DNA of 53,267 nt, taken from contig JAZNKJ010000007.1 of the NCBI GenBank assembly GCA_045578465.1, positions 1 through 53,267 on the forward strand, written 5' to 3'. The notes below the pieces were generated by a model. The model was not told the origin of the DNA. It did not search any database and worked only from the letters and a program-made list of their open reading frames with translations. The stretch comes from SIG454 sp045578465 (lineage in GTDB: Bacteria; Bacillota; Clostridia; Monoglobales; Monoglobaceae). This document shows positions 32,356 through 41,361 of this stretch, one piece after another; positions within the stretch are counted from its first letter, which is position 1, and each line of letters begins with the position of its first letter. Position numbers and translations under genes: made by a program.

Positions 32356-33408
32356 ATGAGATTGAAATCTGTTTTGAAAAATTGTTATTGGCAGATTAGA
32401 AAAAAACGCTTTTTGCGTTTACAGCCGAACACCTTTAACATAAGCAAGAAAAAATTGCGTAAGGCTTATAAATACGGGTTTACTCCGGACGAATATGTTA
32501 TATATAATTTGGATGAGAACACACATACCGATTATTTGTCGGAATTTGATCGTATGATATTCCGAAATAAAATTCGAAATGAAGGTATTATTGTAGACAA
32601 TAAAATAGTGTGCTATAATATTTTACGAAATTTTGTAGATGTAAACACAATGTATGCGTATAAGCTTCGCAATGATGAGAAATATACGGTGCTTGAAAAG
32701 GATATAGAACAAAGCAGTCTTGTGGATTTGCTTATGAAATTGGGCAAGCTTGTATATAAAAAAATATCCTCTGGTGGTGGTAAGGGTTTTAAATTGCTTG
32801 AATATACAGAGGATGGGTTTTTTATTAACAGAACTCCTTGTAGTAAAGAAGAAGTGGAGAATTTGTTTTTAAGCACTGATAACTATTTAATTGAGGAATA
32901 CTGTTATCAGTCGGAATTTGAAAATAAGTTATTCCCCTATTCCGTTAATACAATCAGAGTGATAACAGTTATACATAAAAACAAAACGATTGAGCCGATT
33001 TTATGTTTGCAACGCATGGGGGTCGATGCGGAAAATTGTGTGGATAACGCATGCGCGGGAGGACTCTATGCGGAAATTGATATAGAAACCGGTGTATTAT
33101 CCGCCGCGCGAAGCCATGGTAAAGAGCGCGTTGCGCACAGTTACAAAAATCATCCGGTAACAAAGACGAAAATTGAAGGCTTGGTTGTTCCTAACTGGTC
33201 GGGAATTGTAAGTCAAGTTGTGGAGCTGCACTCAAAATTGCGTTTTACGGGTCTTAAATTTATTGCTTGGGATATTGCGCTGACTGATAATGGTATAAAA
33301 ATTATCGAGGCGAATGCTTCCTGCAGCATGGATTTCGCTCAAACATTTTCAGGCCAGAAAAATGGCAAAATAGGTGAATGGATGAAGGAGTGGGGATACA
33401 TAAAATGA
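32356..33408 (+). CDS. sugar-transfer-associated ATP-grasp protein
   Basis: 350 residues. KKISSGGGKGFKLLEY is the glycine-rich ATP-grasp loop, NYLIEEYCYQ the hinge, NTIRVITVIH the nucleotide-side strand, and FIAWDIALTDNGIKIIEANASCSM carries the metal-binding Asp/Glu-Asn. This matches the ATP-grasp group found in polysaccharide loci, whose reaction is not established; by fold it would form an amide or ester through an acyl-phosphate. The ATG at 32356 fits AAGGAGG best. The stop overlaps the next start (ATGA). Confidence 0.87.
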   Translation: MRLKSVLKNCYWQIRKKRFLRLQPNTFNISKKKLRKAYKYGFTPDEYVIYNLDENTHTDYLSEFDRMIFRNKIRNEGIIVDNKIVCYNILRNFVDVNTMYAYKLRNDEKYTVLEKDIEQSSLVDLLMKLGKLVYKKISSGGGKGFKLLEYTEDGFFINRTPCSKEEVENLFLSTDNYLIEEYCYQSEFENKLFPYSVNTIRVITVIHKNKTIEPILCLQRMGVDAENCVDNACAGGLYAEIDIETGVLSAARSHGKERVAHSYKNHPVTKTKIEGLVVPNWSGIVSQVVELHSKLRFTGLKFIAWDIALTDNGIKIIEANASCSMDFAQTFSGQKNGKIGEWMKEWGYIK

Positions 33409-33851
33409 AGAAATACAAGGTTGGATATACCCAAGGAGCTTTTGATATGTTTCACATAGGTCATTTGAATCTATTGAAAAACGCAAAAGCACAATGTGAT
33501 AAACTTATTGTTGGGGTTAATACTGACGATCTGATTTTCAGATATAAAGGTAAACACACTGTAATAAACGAAGCGGACAGAGCGGAGATTATTAGATCTG
33601 TTCGCTATGTTGATGATGTCATATTGGTTGATACGCTGGATAAATTGCAAACATGGGAAAGATTAGAGTTTGATGCAATTTTTATTGGTGATGATTGGAA
33701 GGGAAACGAGAGATGGATAGAGACAGAACAAGTGCTGTCGCAAAAAGGGGCAGAAGTTGTATATCTCACATATACCCGTGGTGTTAGTTCAACTATGTTG
33801 AGAGGACAATCAAACGACAAAATCTCAGATAATTCAGATAATAAAGAATAA
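33405..33851 (+). CDS. TagD-like cytidylyltransferase
   Basis: 148 residues, the size of glycerol-3-phosphate cytidylyltransferases. The nucleotide-binding HIGH-type motif is FDMFHIGHLNLL; RSVRYVDDVI, FIGDDWKGNERW and RGVSSTMLRG complete the CTP-binding signature. It would make CDP-glycerol or a similar CDP-polyol, which the glycerophosphotransferase at 29052 (and perhaps LicD) could use. Choline-phosphate or ethanolamine-phosphate cannot be excluded. The ATG overlaps the stop of the ATP-grasp gene. Confidence 0.9.
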   Translation: MKKYKVGYTQGAFDMFHIGHLNLLKNAKAQCDKLIVGVNTDDLIFRYKGKHTVINEADRAEIIRSVRYVDDVILVDTLDKLQTWERLEFDAIFIGDDWKGNERWIETEQVLSQKGAEVVYLTYTRGVSSTMLRGQSNDKISDNSDNKE

Positions 33852-33894
33852 AAGCAACGCGATTTATATAGCGTTTTGATAGTGGGAGTTTTTA

Positions 33895-35355
33895 ATGGGT
33901 AATAACAATTCTTTAAAATCCAAAGCCTTATCAGGTCTTTTTTGGATGTATATGGAGCGCATAGGCGCACAGGTCGTCAGCTTCATCGTATCAATAGTTC
34001 TCGCGCGTCTTTTAATGCCCGAGGAATATGGTGTTATTTCAATAGTGATGGTATTCATAAATGTTTGCAATGTATTTGCAACGGGTGGATTTGGAAAGGC
34101 ATTGGTGCAGAAAAAGGACGCAGATGATGTTGATTTTTCCTCGGTGTTTTATTTCAATTTTGCATTCTCGCTGTTTCTGTATGCCATACTGTTTTTTAGC
34201 GCACCGCTAATTTCAAGCTTTTACAATATGCCTATACTTTCCCCTGTGACAAGGGTTATGAGTATTCGACTTATAATTGCATCATTTAATACCGTTCAGC
34301 ATGCCAAGACAACTAAGACGATGCAATTTAAAAAATATTTCTATTCAACGCTTGGTGGAACAATATTATCCGCAGTAATCGGAATTGCGCTTGCATATAG
34401 TGGTTTTGGCGTTTGGGCGTTGGTGGCGCAGTATCTGATTAATACGATAACTGATACGGTTATACTGTTCTTTACTGTAAAATGGCGTCCTAAGCTCTGT
34501 TTTTCATTTTCAAGATTAAAGGGTTTACTAAGCTTTGGTTGGAAGATACTGGCAGGTGGATTGATTGACACCTTATATGAGGATTTCAGAAGCCTATATG
34601 TCGGAAAGCTTTACAGTGCCTCCGATCTTGCTTACTATTCAAGAGGACAGAGTTATTCAAATCTTATTGTTAATAATGTAAATTCAAGTATTGCAAGCGT
34701 TTTGTTCCCTGTTATTTCAAATGTTCAGGATACGAAATCAAGCGTCAAAGCAATTACAAGGAGAGCTATAAAGACAAGTTCTTATATACTTACGCCTATA
34801 CTTATGGGATTAGCAATTGTCGCTGAGCCGTTGGTTCTTGTTTTGCTTACTGAAAAGTGGCTGCCGTGCGTTCCTTATTTGCAGATACTTTGTATAAACG
34901 GCGCATTAATTCCTATACATACTGCAAATCTTCAGGCGATAAATGCGGTAGGAAGAAGCGATTTATCGTTAAAAATCAGTATAGTTAAAAAAGCCTTTGG
35001 ATTCATTATGGTTTTGATTTTTGCAAGAATAAGCGTTATGGCAATGACTTATGCAGGGCTCGTAACCGCTTTTGTTTCATTGCTTGCAAACGCACTGCCA
35101 AATAAAAAGCTTTTTGGTTACGGATTTTTTGAGCAAATAAAGGATATAATCCCTTACTGGCTTATGTCGGGTGTGATGATGCTTGGCGTTTGGGGAGTAT
35201 CGTTTATTCCTTTTGGAAATGTATATCTTCAGCTTGGAGTAATGATATTAACAGGTGCGGCGATATACATTTTGATTTCAATTATTTTCAAAGTTGAAAT
35301 TTTTGGATACATTTTGAACACGATTAAATCATTTTTCAAGAAAAATAAAGCGTAA
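33895..35355 (+). CDS. Wzx-like polysaccharide flippase
   Basis: Integral membrane protein of 486 residues with about 12-14 hydrophobic segments, in the MOP-superfamily repeat-unit exporters. LSGLFWMYMERIGAQVVSFI, VLARLLMPEEYGVISIV and ALVQKKDADDVDFSSVF are typical N-terminal motifs of the WzxC/TuaB group. It would flip undecaprenyl-linked repeat units to the outer face for the Wzy-like polymerase. GGGAG precedes the ATG. Confidence 0.92.
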   Translation: MGNNNSLKSKALSGLFWMYMERIGAQVVSFIVSIVLARLLMPEEYGVISIVMVFINVCNVFATGGFGKALVQKKDADDVDFSSVFYFNFAFSLFLYAILFFSAPLISSFYNMPILSPVTRVMSIRLIIASFNTVQHAKTTKTMQFKKYFYSTLGGTILSAVIGIALAYSGFGVWALVAQYLINTITDTVILFFTVKWRPKLCFSFSRLKGLLSFGWKILAGGLIDTLYEDFRSLYVGKLYSASDLAYYSRGQSYSNLIVNNVNSSIASVLFPVISNVQDTKSSVKAITRRAIKTSSYILTPILMGLAIVAEPLVLVLLTEKWLPCVPYLQILCINGALIPIHTANLQAINAVGRSDLSLKISIVKKAFGFIMVLIFARISVMAMTYAGLVTAFVSLLANALPNKKLFGYGFFEQIKDIIPYWLMSGVMMLGVWGVSFIPFGNVYLQLGVMILTGAAIYILISIIFKVEIFGYILNTIKSFFKKNKA

Positions 35356-35412
35356 ATTATAGTCTTGATGACTACCTAAATATAAATTATTGATATTCGG
35401 AGGGAAAAGGAA

Positions 35413-36453
35413 ATGGGACTTTTTACAGGAAAAACCCTGATGATTACAGGAGGCACAGGTTCATTTGGAAACGCTGTGCTGAACAGATTTTTAAAGACTG
35501 ATATAGGAGAAATCCGTATTTTTTCTCGCGATGAGAAAAAGCAGGATGATATGCGACACGAATTTCAGGCTAAAATGCCTGAGGTGGCGGATAAAATCAG
35601 CTTCTATATCGGAGATGTGCGCGATCTTGCTTCGGTAAAGAATGCAATGCACGGGGTGGATTATATATTCCACGCCGCAGCGTTAAAACAGGTTCCATCC
35701 TGCGAGTTTTTCCCCATTGAAGCGGTTAAAACAAATGTGCTTGGCACAGAAAATGTCCTGACAGCTGCAATTGAGGCGGGTGTTAAGAATGTTGTATGCC
35801 TTTCTACTGATAAGGCTGCATACCCTGTTAATGCTATGGGAACCTCCAAAGCGATGATGGAAAAGGTTATCGTGGCAAAAGCCCGCACTACATCTGCGAC
35901 AAAAATCTGTTGCACCCGTTATGGAAATGTTATGTGTTCCCGTGGTTCTGTTATTCCCCTTTGGATTGACCAGATAAGAAACGGAAACCCAATTACATTA
36001 ACAGAGCCTACAATGACCCGTTTTATAATGTCTCTTGATGAAGCGGTAGACCTTGTTATTTTTGCATTTGAACACGGGGAAGCAGGGGACATTCTTGTTC
36101 AGAAAGCACCTGCTTGCACAATTTTGACACAGGCAGAAGCGGTATGCGACTTATTCGGCGGCAAGAAAGAGGATATCAAGGTAATCGGTATCCGCCATGG
36201 CGAGAAAATGTATGAAACGCTCCTTACCAACGAGGAATGTGCCCACGCTATTGATATGGGGAACTTCTATCGTGTTCCTTGCGATAAGCGTGGACTTAAC
36301 TATGATAAGTATTTCAGTAAAGGCGATACGGAGCGCAACAAATTAACTGAGTTCAACTCTAACAATACAGAGCTTTTAGATGTTGAAGAAACTAAGGCAA
36401 AGATTGCTTCACTTGCATATATTCAGGAAGAACTTGCTAAGGGGGCAAAATAA
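35413..36453 (+). CDS. capE: UDP-GlcNAc 4,6-dehydratase/5-epimerase (CapE/FnlA)
   Basis: First enzyme of UDP-N-acetyl-L-fucosamine synthesis, converting UDP-GlcNAc to the L-arabino 4-keto-6-deoxy sugar. The 346-residue SDR protein has MITGGTGSFGNAVL (NAD-binding glycines), FSRDEKKQDDMR, HAAALKQVPSCEFFPIEAV and STDKAAYPVNAMGTSK, in which Met takes the place of the SDR Tyr, as in CapE/PglF-type dehydratases. RYGNVMCSRGSVIPL is also typical. It is followed without a break by capF and capG, which fixes the pathway. GGAGG precedes the ATG. Confidence 0.94.
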   Translation: MGLFTGKTLMITGGTGSFGNAVLNRFLKTDIGEIRIFSRDEKKQDDMRHEFQAKMPEVADKISFYIGDVRDLASVKNAMHGVDYIFHAAALKQVPSCEFFPIEAVKTNVLGTENVLTAAIEAGVKNVVCLSTDKAAYPVNAMGTSKAMMEKVIVAKARTTSATKICCTRYGNVMCSRGSVIPLWIDQIRNGNPITLTEPTMTRFIMSLDEAVDLVIFAFEHGEAGDILVQKAPACTILTQAEAVCDLFGGKKEDIKVIGIRHGEKMYETLLTNEECAHAIDMGNFYRVPCDKRGLNYDKYFSKGDTERNKLTEFNSNNTELLDVEETKAKIASLAYIQEELAKGAK

Positions 36454-36455
36454 CT

Positions 36456-37655
36456 ATGAATATACTTGTAACAGGTGCAAAGGGGTTTGTTGGTAAGAAT
36501 CTTTGCACAAGTCTTAAAAATATCCGTGACGGTAAAGACAAAACCCGTCCCAATCTTTTGATAGAGGAAATATTTGAATATGATATTGATACGGATTGTG
36601 CACTATTAGATGACTACTGTGCGAAAGCAGATTTCGTTTTCAATCTTGCAGGGGTTAACCGTCCGGAAAATGCAGAAGAGTTTATGCAGGGGAATTTCGG
36701 TTTTGCAAGCACGCTTCTTGATACATTGAAAAAACACAACAATACTTGTCCTGTTATGATTTCGTCATCTATCCAGGCGACTTGTATAGGGCGTTACGAC
36801 AGCGATTATGGAAGAAGCAAAAAAGCAGGGGAAGAGCTTGTTTTCGGATATGGAGAAGAAACAGGGGCAAAGGTTTTGGTTTACCGTTTTCCCAATCTTT
36901 TCGGAAAGTGGTGCAGACCTAACTATAATTCTGCAGTTGCTACTTTCTGTAATAATATTGCCAATGATTTGCCAATTACAGTAAGCGATAGAAATGTAGA
37001 ACTTGAACTGCTTTATATTGATGATTTGGTAACGGAAATGCTTGATGCCCTTGAAGGAAAGGAACACAGCTGCACTTTTGATGGTATTAACACTGTGCTG
37101 TGCGAAAAAGGGAAATACTGTGCTGCACCCATTACTCATAAGGTAACATTAGGGGAGATTGTTGACCTGCTTGACAGCTTTAAGGCCCAGACAGAAACTC
37201 TTGTTATGCCCGAAATTCCATATAATTCCTTTGCCAAAAAGTTATATAGCACCTATTTAAGCTATCTTCCTAAAGAAAAAGCCTCTTTTTCTCTTAAAAT
37301 GAATGAGGACGAAAGAGGTAGCTTTACGGAGCTTCTTAAAACTGAAAAATGCGGACAGTTTTCTGTAAATATATCTAAACCGGGAATTACTAAGGGTCAG
37401 CATTGGCATCACACAAAATGGGAATTTTTTATCGTGGTAAGCGGTAAAGGACTGATTCAGCAGAGAAAAATCGGAACTGACGAAGTTTTAAACTTTGAGG
37501 TCAGCGGGGAGAAAATCGAAGCAGTTCATATGCTACCGGGATATACGCATAATATTATTAACTTATCTGAAACGGAAAATCTTGTAACGATGATGTGGGC
37601 AAACGAGCAGTTTGACCCAAATCATCCGGATACATTCTTTGAGGTGGTAGAATAA
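36456..37655 (+). CDS. capF: CapF: SDR reductase with C-terminal cupin (FnlB)
   Basis: Second enzyme of the UDP-L-FucNAc pathway: the cupin half epimerises C3 and the NADPH-dependent SDR half reduces C4. The N-terminus NILVTGAKGFVGKNL binds the cofactor and IGRYDSDYGRSKKAGEELVF carries the Y-x3-K pair. The cupin (about 280-399) has GQHWHHTKWEFF metal ligands and ends VTMMWANEQFDPNHPDTFFE, the family hallmark. 399 aa is longer than the roughly 370 of S. aureus CapF. It starts 2 bases after capE, and its stop overlaps the capG start. Confidence 0.94.
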   Translation: MNILVTGAKGFVGKNLCTSLKNIRDGKDKTRPNLLIEEIFEYDIDTDCALLDDYCAKADFVFNLAGVNRPENAEEFMQGNFGFASTLLDTLKKHNNTCPVMISSSIQATCIGRYDSDYGRSKKAGEELVFGYGEETGAKVLVYRFPNLFGKWCRPNYNSAVATFCNNIANDLPITVSDRNVELELLYIDDLVTEMLDALEGKEHSCTFDGINTVLCEKGKYCAAPITHKVTLGEIVDLLDSFKAQTETLVMPEIPYNSFAKKLYSTYLSYLPKEKASFSLKMNEDERGSFTELLKTEKCGQFSVNISKPGITKGQHWHHTKWEFFIVVSGKGLIQQRKIGTDEVLNFEVSGEKIEAVHMLPGYTHNIINLSETENLVTMMWANEQFDPNHPDTFFEVVE

Positions 37656-38842
37656 TGGAAATGAATATTAAACTTGATTACAGTGATGTAAAATTCAAAG
37701 ATAATGGTAAGCTTAAATTACTTATCATCGTGGGAACAAGACCTGAAATCATCCGTCTTTCAGCGGTTATAAACAAGTGCAGGGAATATTTTGATACTAT
37801 TCTTGCGCATACGGGCCAGAATTATGACTATAACCTTAACGGAGTGTTCTTTAAGGACCTTAAATTAGCCGACCCAGAAGTATATATGGACGCAGTAGGA
37901 GATGACCTTGGCGCAACTGTCGGAAACATTATTAACTGTTCCTATAAACTTATGAATGAAATCAAACCTGATGCACTTTTAATTTTAGGGGACACAAATT
38001 CCTGTCTTTCTGCTATTTCAGCGAAAAGATTGCATATTCCGATTTTCCATATGGAAGCAGGAAACCGTTGTAAAGACGAATGTTTACCTGAAGAAACAAA
38101 TCGCCGAATTGTTGATATTATATCCGATGTCAATCTGGCATACAGCGAACACGCCCGCAAATATCTCCACGAGTGCGGTTTGCCGAAGGAACGCGTCTAT
38201 GTAACGGGCTCTCCTATGGCGGAAGTGCTCTCTCAGAACCTTGCCGGAATAGAGGCGAGTGATGTTCTTGACCGTCTTGGACTTCAGCCAAAGAAATATA
38301 TCTTGCTTTCTGCACACAGAGAAGAAAATATTGATACAGAGAAGAATTTTATAAGTCTTTTCACAGCTATCAATAAGCTGGCGGAAAAGTACGATATGCC
38401 AATTCTTTATTCCTGTCATCCCCGCTCAAAAAAGCGTTTGGAAGAGACAGGGTTTAAGCTTGATGAGAGGGTTCGCATGAATCAGCCTCTCGGTTTCCAC
38501 GATTACAACAAATTGCAGATGGAAGCCTTTGCCGTTGTTTCAGACAGCGGAACCCTACCTGAAGAGTCCAGCTTCTTTACAAGCGTTGGGCATCCGTTCC
38601 CGGCAGTTTGTATAAGAACTTCAACAGAGCGCCCGGAAGCCCTTGATAAAGCTTGCTTTATTCTTGCAGGAATTGATGAGAATAGCCTTCTTCAAGCGGT
38701 TACAACTGCTGTTGATATGAATGAGGGCGATGATAATGGAATTCCTGTGCCGGATTATGTTGAAGAGAATGTATCAACAAAGGTTGTAAAGCTTATTCAA
38801 TCCTATACCGGCGTGGTTAACAAAATGGTTTGGAGAAAATAA
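37655..38842 (+). CDS. capG: UDP-N-acetylglucosamine 2-epimerase family, CapG/FnlC type
   Basis: Third enzyme, epimerising C2 to finish UDP-N-acetyl-L-fucosamine. Over 395 residues, LLIIVGTRPEIIRLS, AHTGQNYDYNLNGVFF, LGDTNSCLSA, FHMEAGNRCKDECLPEETNR and SAHREENIDTEKNF are the WecB/CapG signatures, and SDSGTLPEESSFF is the UDP-binding end. The same family includes WecB, which makes UDP-ManNAc; the capE-capF neighbours favour CapG. The ATG overlaps the stop of capF by one base. Confidence 0.93.
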   Translation: MEMNIKLDYSDVKFKDNGKLKLLIIVGTRPEIIRLSAVINKCREYFDTILAHTGQNYDYNLNGVFFKDLKLADPEVYMDAVGDDLGATVGNIINCSYKLMNEIKPDALLILGDTNSCLSAISAKRLHIPIFHMEAGNRCKDECLPEETNRRIVDIISDVNLAYSEHARKYLHECGLPKERVYVTGSPMAEVLSQNLAGIEASDVLDRLGLQPKKYILLSAHREENIDTEKNFISLFTAINKLAEKYDMPILYSCHPRSKKRLEETGFKLDERVRMNQPLGFHDYNKLQMEAFAVVSDSGTLPEESSFFTSVGHPFPAVCIRTSTERPEALDKACFILAGIDENSLLQAVTTAVDMNEGDDNGIPVPDYVEENVSTKVVKLIQSYTGVVNKMVWRK

Positions 38843-38862
38843 ATCTGAAAGGCAACTGATAT

Positions 38863-40017
38863 ATGAACGAGAGAGAAGTTCAAAAAATATTGACAGAAAT
38901 TCTGTATGCGACTTTAAATGAGATAGAAAACAGTCCTGCCGTTGCAAAAAAGATTACTTCTGATATTCTTATGCCTTTGTGTAGCTTAGCAAAAAAGCAC
39001 GATGTAGCGCATCTTGTTTCGAGCTTTGTTCGTAACAACAAAATAGAAATTGATGCGGAAATTAAGAAGAAATTACAAACAGAAGAATTTGCATCTATTT
39101 TCAGAAATGAACAGATGAAATATGTTTTTGAGCAAATATGCGATGCTTTTGATGAAAAGCAAATTTCCTATGTTCCATTAAAGGGGTCGGTTATAAGACC
39201 GTATTATCCTTATGAAAGTATGCGAACAAGTTGCGATATCGATATTCTTATCCACGAAGAAGATATAGAGTCTGCGGTAAAATGTTTAGAAAATAAGGGT
39301 TATCGTAGCGAAAAGAAAAAATATCACGAAGTATCTTTATATTCGCCAAAAGGAGTCCATCTTGAACTGCATTTTAATATAAAAGAAAATATGGATAATT
39401 TAGATGCTGTTCTTGATAATGCGTGGGAATATACCCAGCCAAATAAGGAAAGCCAATATGAATTTAAAAAGGAATTTTTTGTCTTTTATATGTATGCTCA
39501 TATGGCGTATCATTTCCTTGGCGGAGGATGCGGTATACGCTCCTTGATGGACATCTGGATTATGGAGCATAAAATGGATGCGACCTATCAGATTGCTGAG
39601 GATTTATTAAAGAAGGCGGGAATATATAAATTTGCAACCCGAATGAGCGACATTTCCAATAAATGTTTTGCCGAAAATACTTTGGATGACAGCTCTCAAT
39701 TGATTTTGAAATATATCTATGACGGCGGAGTGTATGGCAAGGTGGAAAATAATTTAGCAGTAAAAAAATCCAAAAACATTAGTCCTTGGCTGTATGCTCT
39801 TAAAAGATTGTTTTTGCCGTATAAATTTATGACAATATTATATCCTGTTTTGAAAAAGGCACCATATCTTTTGCCGTTTTGCTGGATTTTAAGATGGGGA
39901 AGCGTAATCTTTGGCGGAAAGATGAAGAGAATCTCATCGGAGATTTCCTGTGTCAATAATATGCCTGATGAAAAGGTTGCGGAAATTAAAGAAATTCGTT
40001 CTCAAGTGGGACTATAA
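38863..40017 (+). CDS. uncharacterised nucleotidyltransferase (NTP_transf_5-like)
   Basis: 384 residues. YVPLKGSVIRPYYPYESMRTSCDIDILI gives, in separate blocks, the G-S and D-x-D of a polymerase-beta-type nucleotidyltransferase, as in LicD but in the NTP_transf_5 group. VHLELHFNI adds the third acidic strand. The rest is helical, with a hydrophobic patch near 325-350. Family members sit in polysaccharide and peptide-modification clusters with no proven reaction. The donor and acceptor here are unknown. It ends the stretch before an internal promoter. Confidence 0.82.
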   Translation: MNEREVQKILTEILYATLNEIENSPAVAKKITSDILMPLCSLAKKHDVAHLVSSFVRNNKIEIDAEIKKKLQTEEFASIFRNEQMKYVFEQICDAFDEKQISYVPLKGSVIRPYYPYESMRTSCDIDILIHEEDIESAVKCLENKGYRSEKKKYHEVSLYSPKGVHLELHFNIKENMDNLDAVLDNAWEYTQPNKESQYEFKKEFFVFYMYAHMAYHFLGGGCGIRSLMDIWIMEHKMDATYQIAEDLLKKAGIYKFATRMSDISNKCFAENTLDDSSQLILKYIYDGGVYGKVENNLAVKKSKNISPWLYALKRLFLPYKFMTILYPVLKKAPYLLPFCWILRWGSVIFGGKMKRISSEISCVNNMPDEKVAEIKEIRSQVGL

Positions 40018-40078
40018 AGGACTGAAAAACTGGAGAATAATGGGCAAAGCACCCCTCAGTTTGCAAGCTCTGTATAGT

Positions 40079-40107
40079 TTGACAAGTACACTTTTGTGTG
40101 ATATCAT
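40079..40107 (+). promoter_or_regulatory. internal promoter in the polysaccharide locus
   Basis: A perfect TTGACA (40079-40084), 17-base spacer and TATCAT (40102-40107, five of six), in the 179-base gap before the 40197 gene. It predicts a start at about 40114 and an independent second transcript. Confidence 0.68.
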
Positions 40108-40122
40108 AAATCTGTATTATAG

Positions 40123-40152
40123 CGAAACTCTTGGCGAGAACGCCGGGTTTCG
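40123..40152 (+). promoter_or_regulatory. hairpin in the leader of the second polysaccharide transcript
   Basis: CGAAAC (40123-40128) with GTTTCG (40147-40152), and GGCG (40133-40136) with CGCC (40141-40144) around AGAA. It is followed by A-rich sequence, not a T tract, so it is not a simple terminator. It could stabilise the mRNA or take part in control. Confidence 0.4.
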
Positions 40153-40196
40153 AAAAAAGCAAGGATTTTGAAATATTAAAAGAGTAAGGAGCAACT

Positions 40197-41342
40197 TTGT
40201 TGAAGAAAAAAATTTGTATGGTAACTACAGTTTCTATAACAATGAAAAGTTTTGTAGTTGAAATGGCAAAGTATTTGCACGAAAATGGTGAATATGATGT
40301 TACATTGATTTGTAATGATGATGATGAATTTGCACAATCGCTTCCTGATTATTTGCATTTCATACCTGTAAAAATGAATAGAGGTATAGATTTTTCGGCA
40401 ATTAGATCTATTGTTGCGTTTTATAAAATTTTCAAGCGTGAAAAGTTTGAGTTGGTTCAATATTCCACACCTAATGCATCGCTTTATGCGAGCATAGCAT
40501 CATTATTTGCAAAAATTCCTATAAGACTTTATTGTCAATGGGGTATAAGATATGTGGGTCTGTCAGGTGTATCAAGAAAAATTTTTAAATTAATTGAGAG
40601 AATAACTTGCGCGAACTCTACTCATGTAAAATCTCAAAGCTTCAAGAACAGGCAATTTGCTATTGATGAAAAATTGTGTAAACCTGATAAGGTTTCTGTT
40701 GTTGGTATAGGTGGTACTATTGGCGTTGATTTAAGTGAGTATGATATTAAAAAGAAGCCACAATATAGAAAAGAGATTAGGGAAAAGTTGGGTATTGAGC
40801 AAAGTGATTTTGTGTTTGGCTTCGTTGGCAGATTAAACCGAGATAAGGGTATTAACGAACTTATAACTGCATTTAAGGGAATATCAAATGCAAAGTTGGT
40901 TTTAGTGGGAATGTTTGATGAAAGCAACGCTCCAACTGAAGAAAATTTATCGTTTGCCCAAAATTGCGAAAATATAATAATGACAGGAAATGTGCCTCAA
41001 AAAGAAGTTTGTAAATATATTGCATCCTTTGATATCCTTGTCCACCCGACATACAGAGAAGGCTTTGGAAAAGTTATCCAGGAAGCATTCGGAATGGGAA
41101 TCCCGGTAATTACCACGGACATTCCGGGTCCCAGTGAGGTTGTTGAGAGAGGGGTATCAGGAAGTCTTGTTCCGGTAAAAGACAGTGCTTCGCTGCACGA
41201 TGAAATGGCTTCGTTGAAGGATGATGAGAAGAGAAGACTGTTGTATTCGCAAAAGGGATATGAGAGAGTTGTAAAATATTTTGAAAGATCAATAATGCTC
41301 AATAATATTTTAAATGATTACGAGAAAATTTTTCGGAATTAA
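40197..41342 (+). CDS. family 4 (GT-B) glycosyltransferase
   Basis: 381 residues. The N-terminal half has VTTVSITMKSFVVEMAKYL, and the C-terminal half has FGFVGRLNRDKGINELITAF, ILVHPTYREGFGKVIQEAFG and GIPVITTDIPGPSEVVERG, the E-x7-E nucleotide-sugar-binding region. It resembles the CapM/EpsD type that adds GlcNAc or a related sugar. Translation starts at TTG 40197, 6 bases after AAGGAG; a second TTG follows at once. It is the first gene behind the internal promoter. Confidence 0.93.
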   Translation: MLKKKICMVTTVSITMKSFVVEMAKYLHENGEYDVTLICNDDDEFAQSLPDYLHFIPVKMNRGIDFSAIRSIVAFYKIFKREKFELVQYSTPNASLYASIASLFAKIPIRLYCQWGIRYVGLSGVSRKIFKLIERITCANSTHVKSQSFKNRQFAIDEKLCKPDKVSVVGIGGTIGVDLSEYDIKKKPQYRKEIREKLGIEQSDFVFGFVGRLNRDKGINELITAFKGISNAKLVLVGMFDESNAPTEENLSFAQNCENIIMTGNVPQKEVCKYIASFDILVHPTYREGFGKVIQEAFGMGIPVITTDIPGPSEVVERGVSGSLVPVKDSASLHDEMASLKDDEKRRLLYSQKGYERVVKYFERSIMLNNILNDYEKIFRN

Positions 41343-41361
41343 TATTTATGAAGGGTAAAAT

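Noticed and set aside
39950..40171. 73-codon frame after the nucleotidyltransferase gene
   Set aside because: Overlaps the end of a real gene and the internal promoter; no ribosome site or motif.
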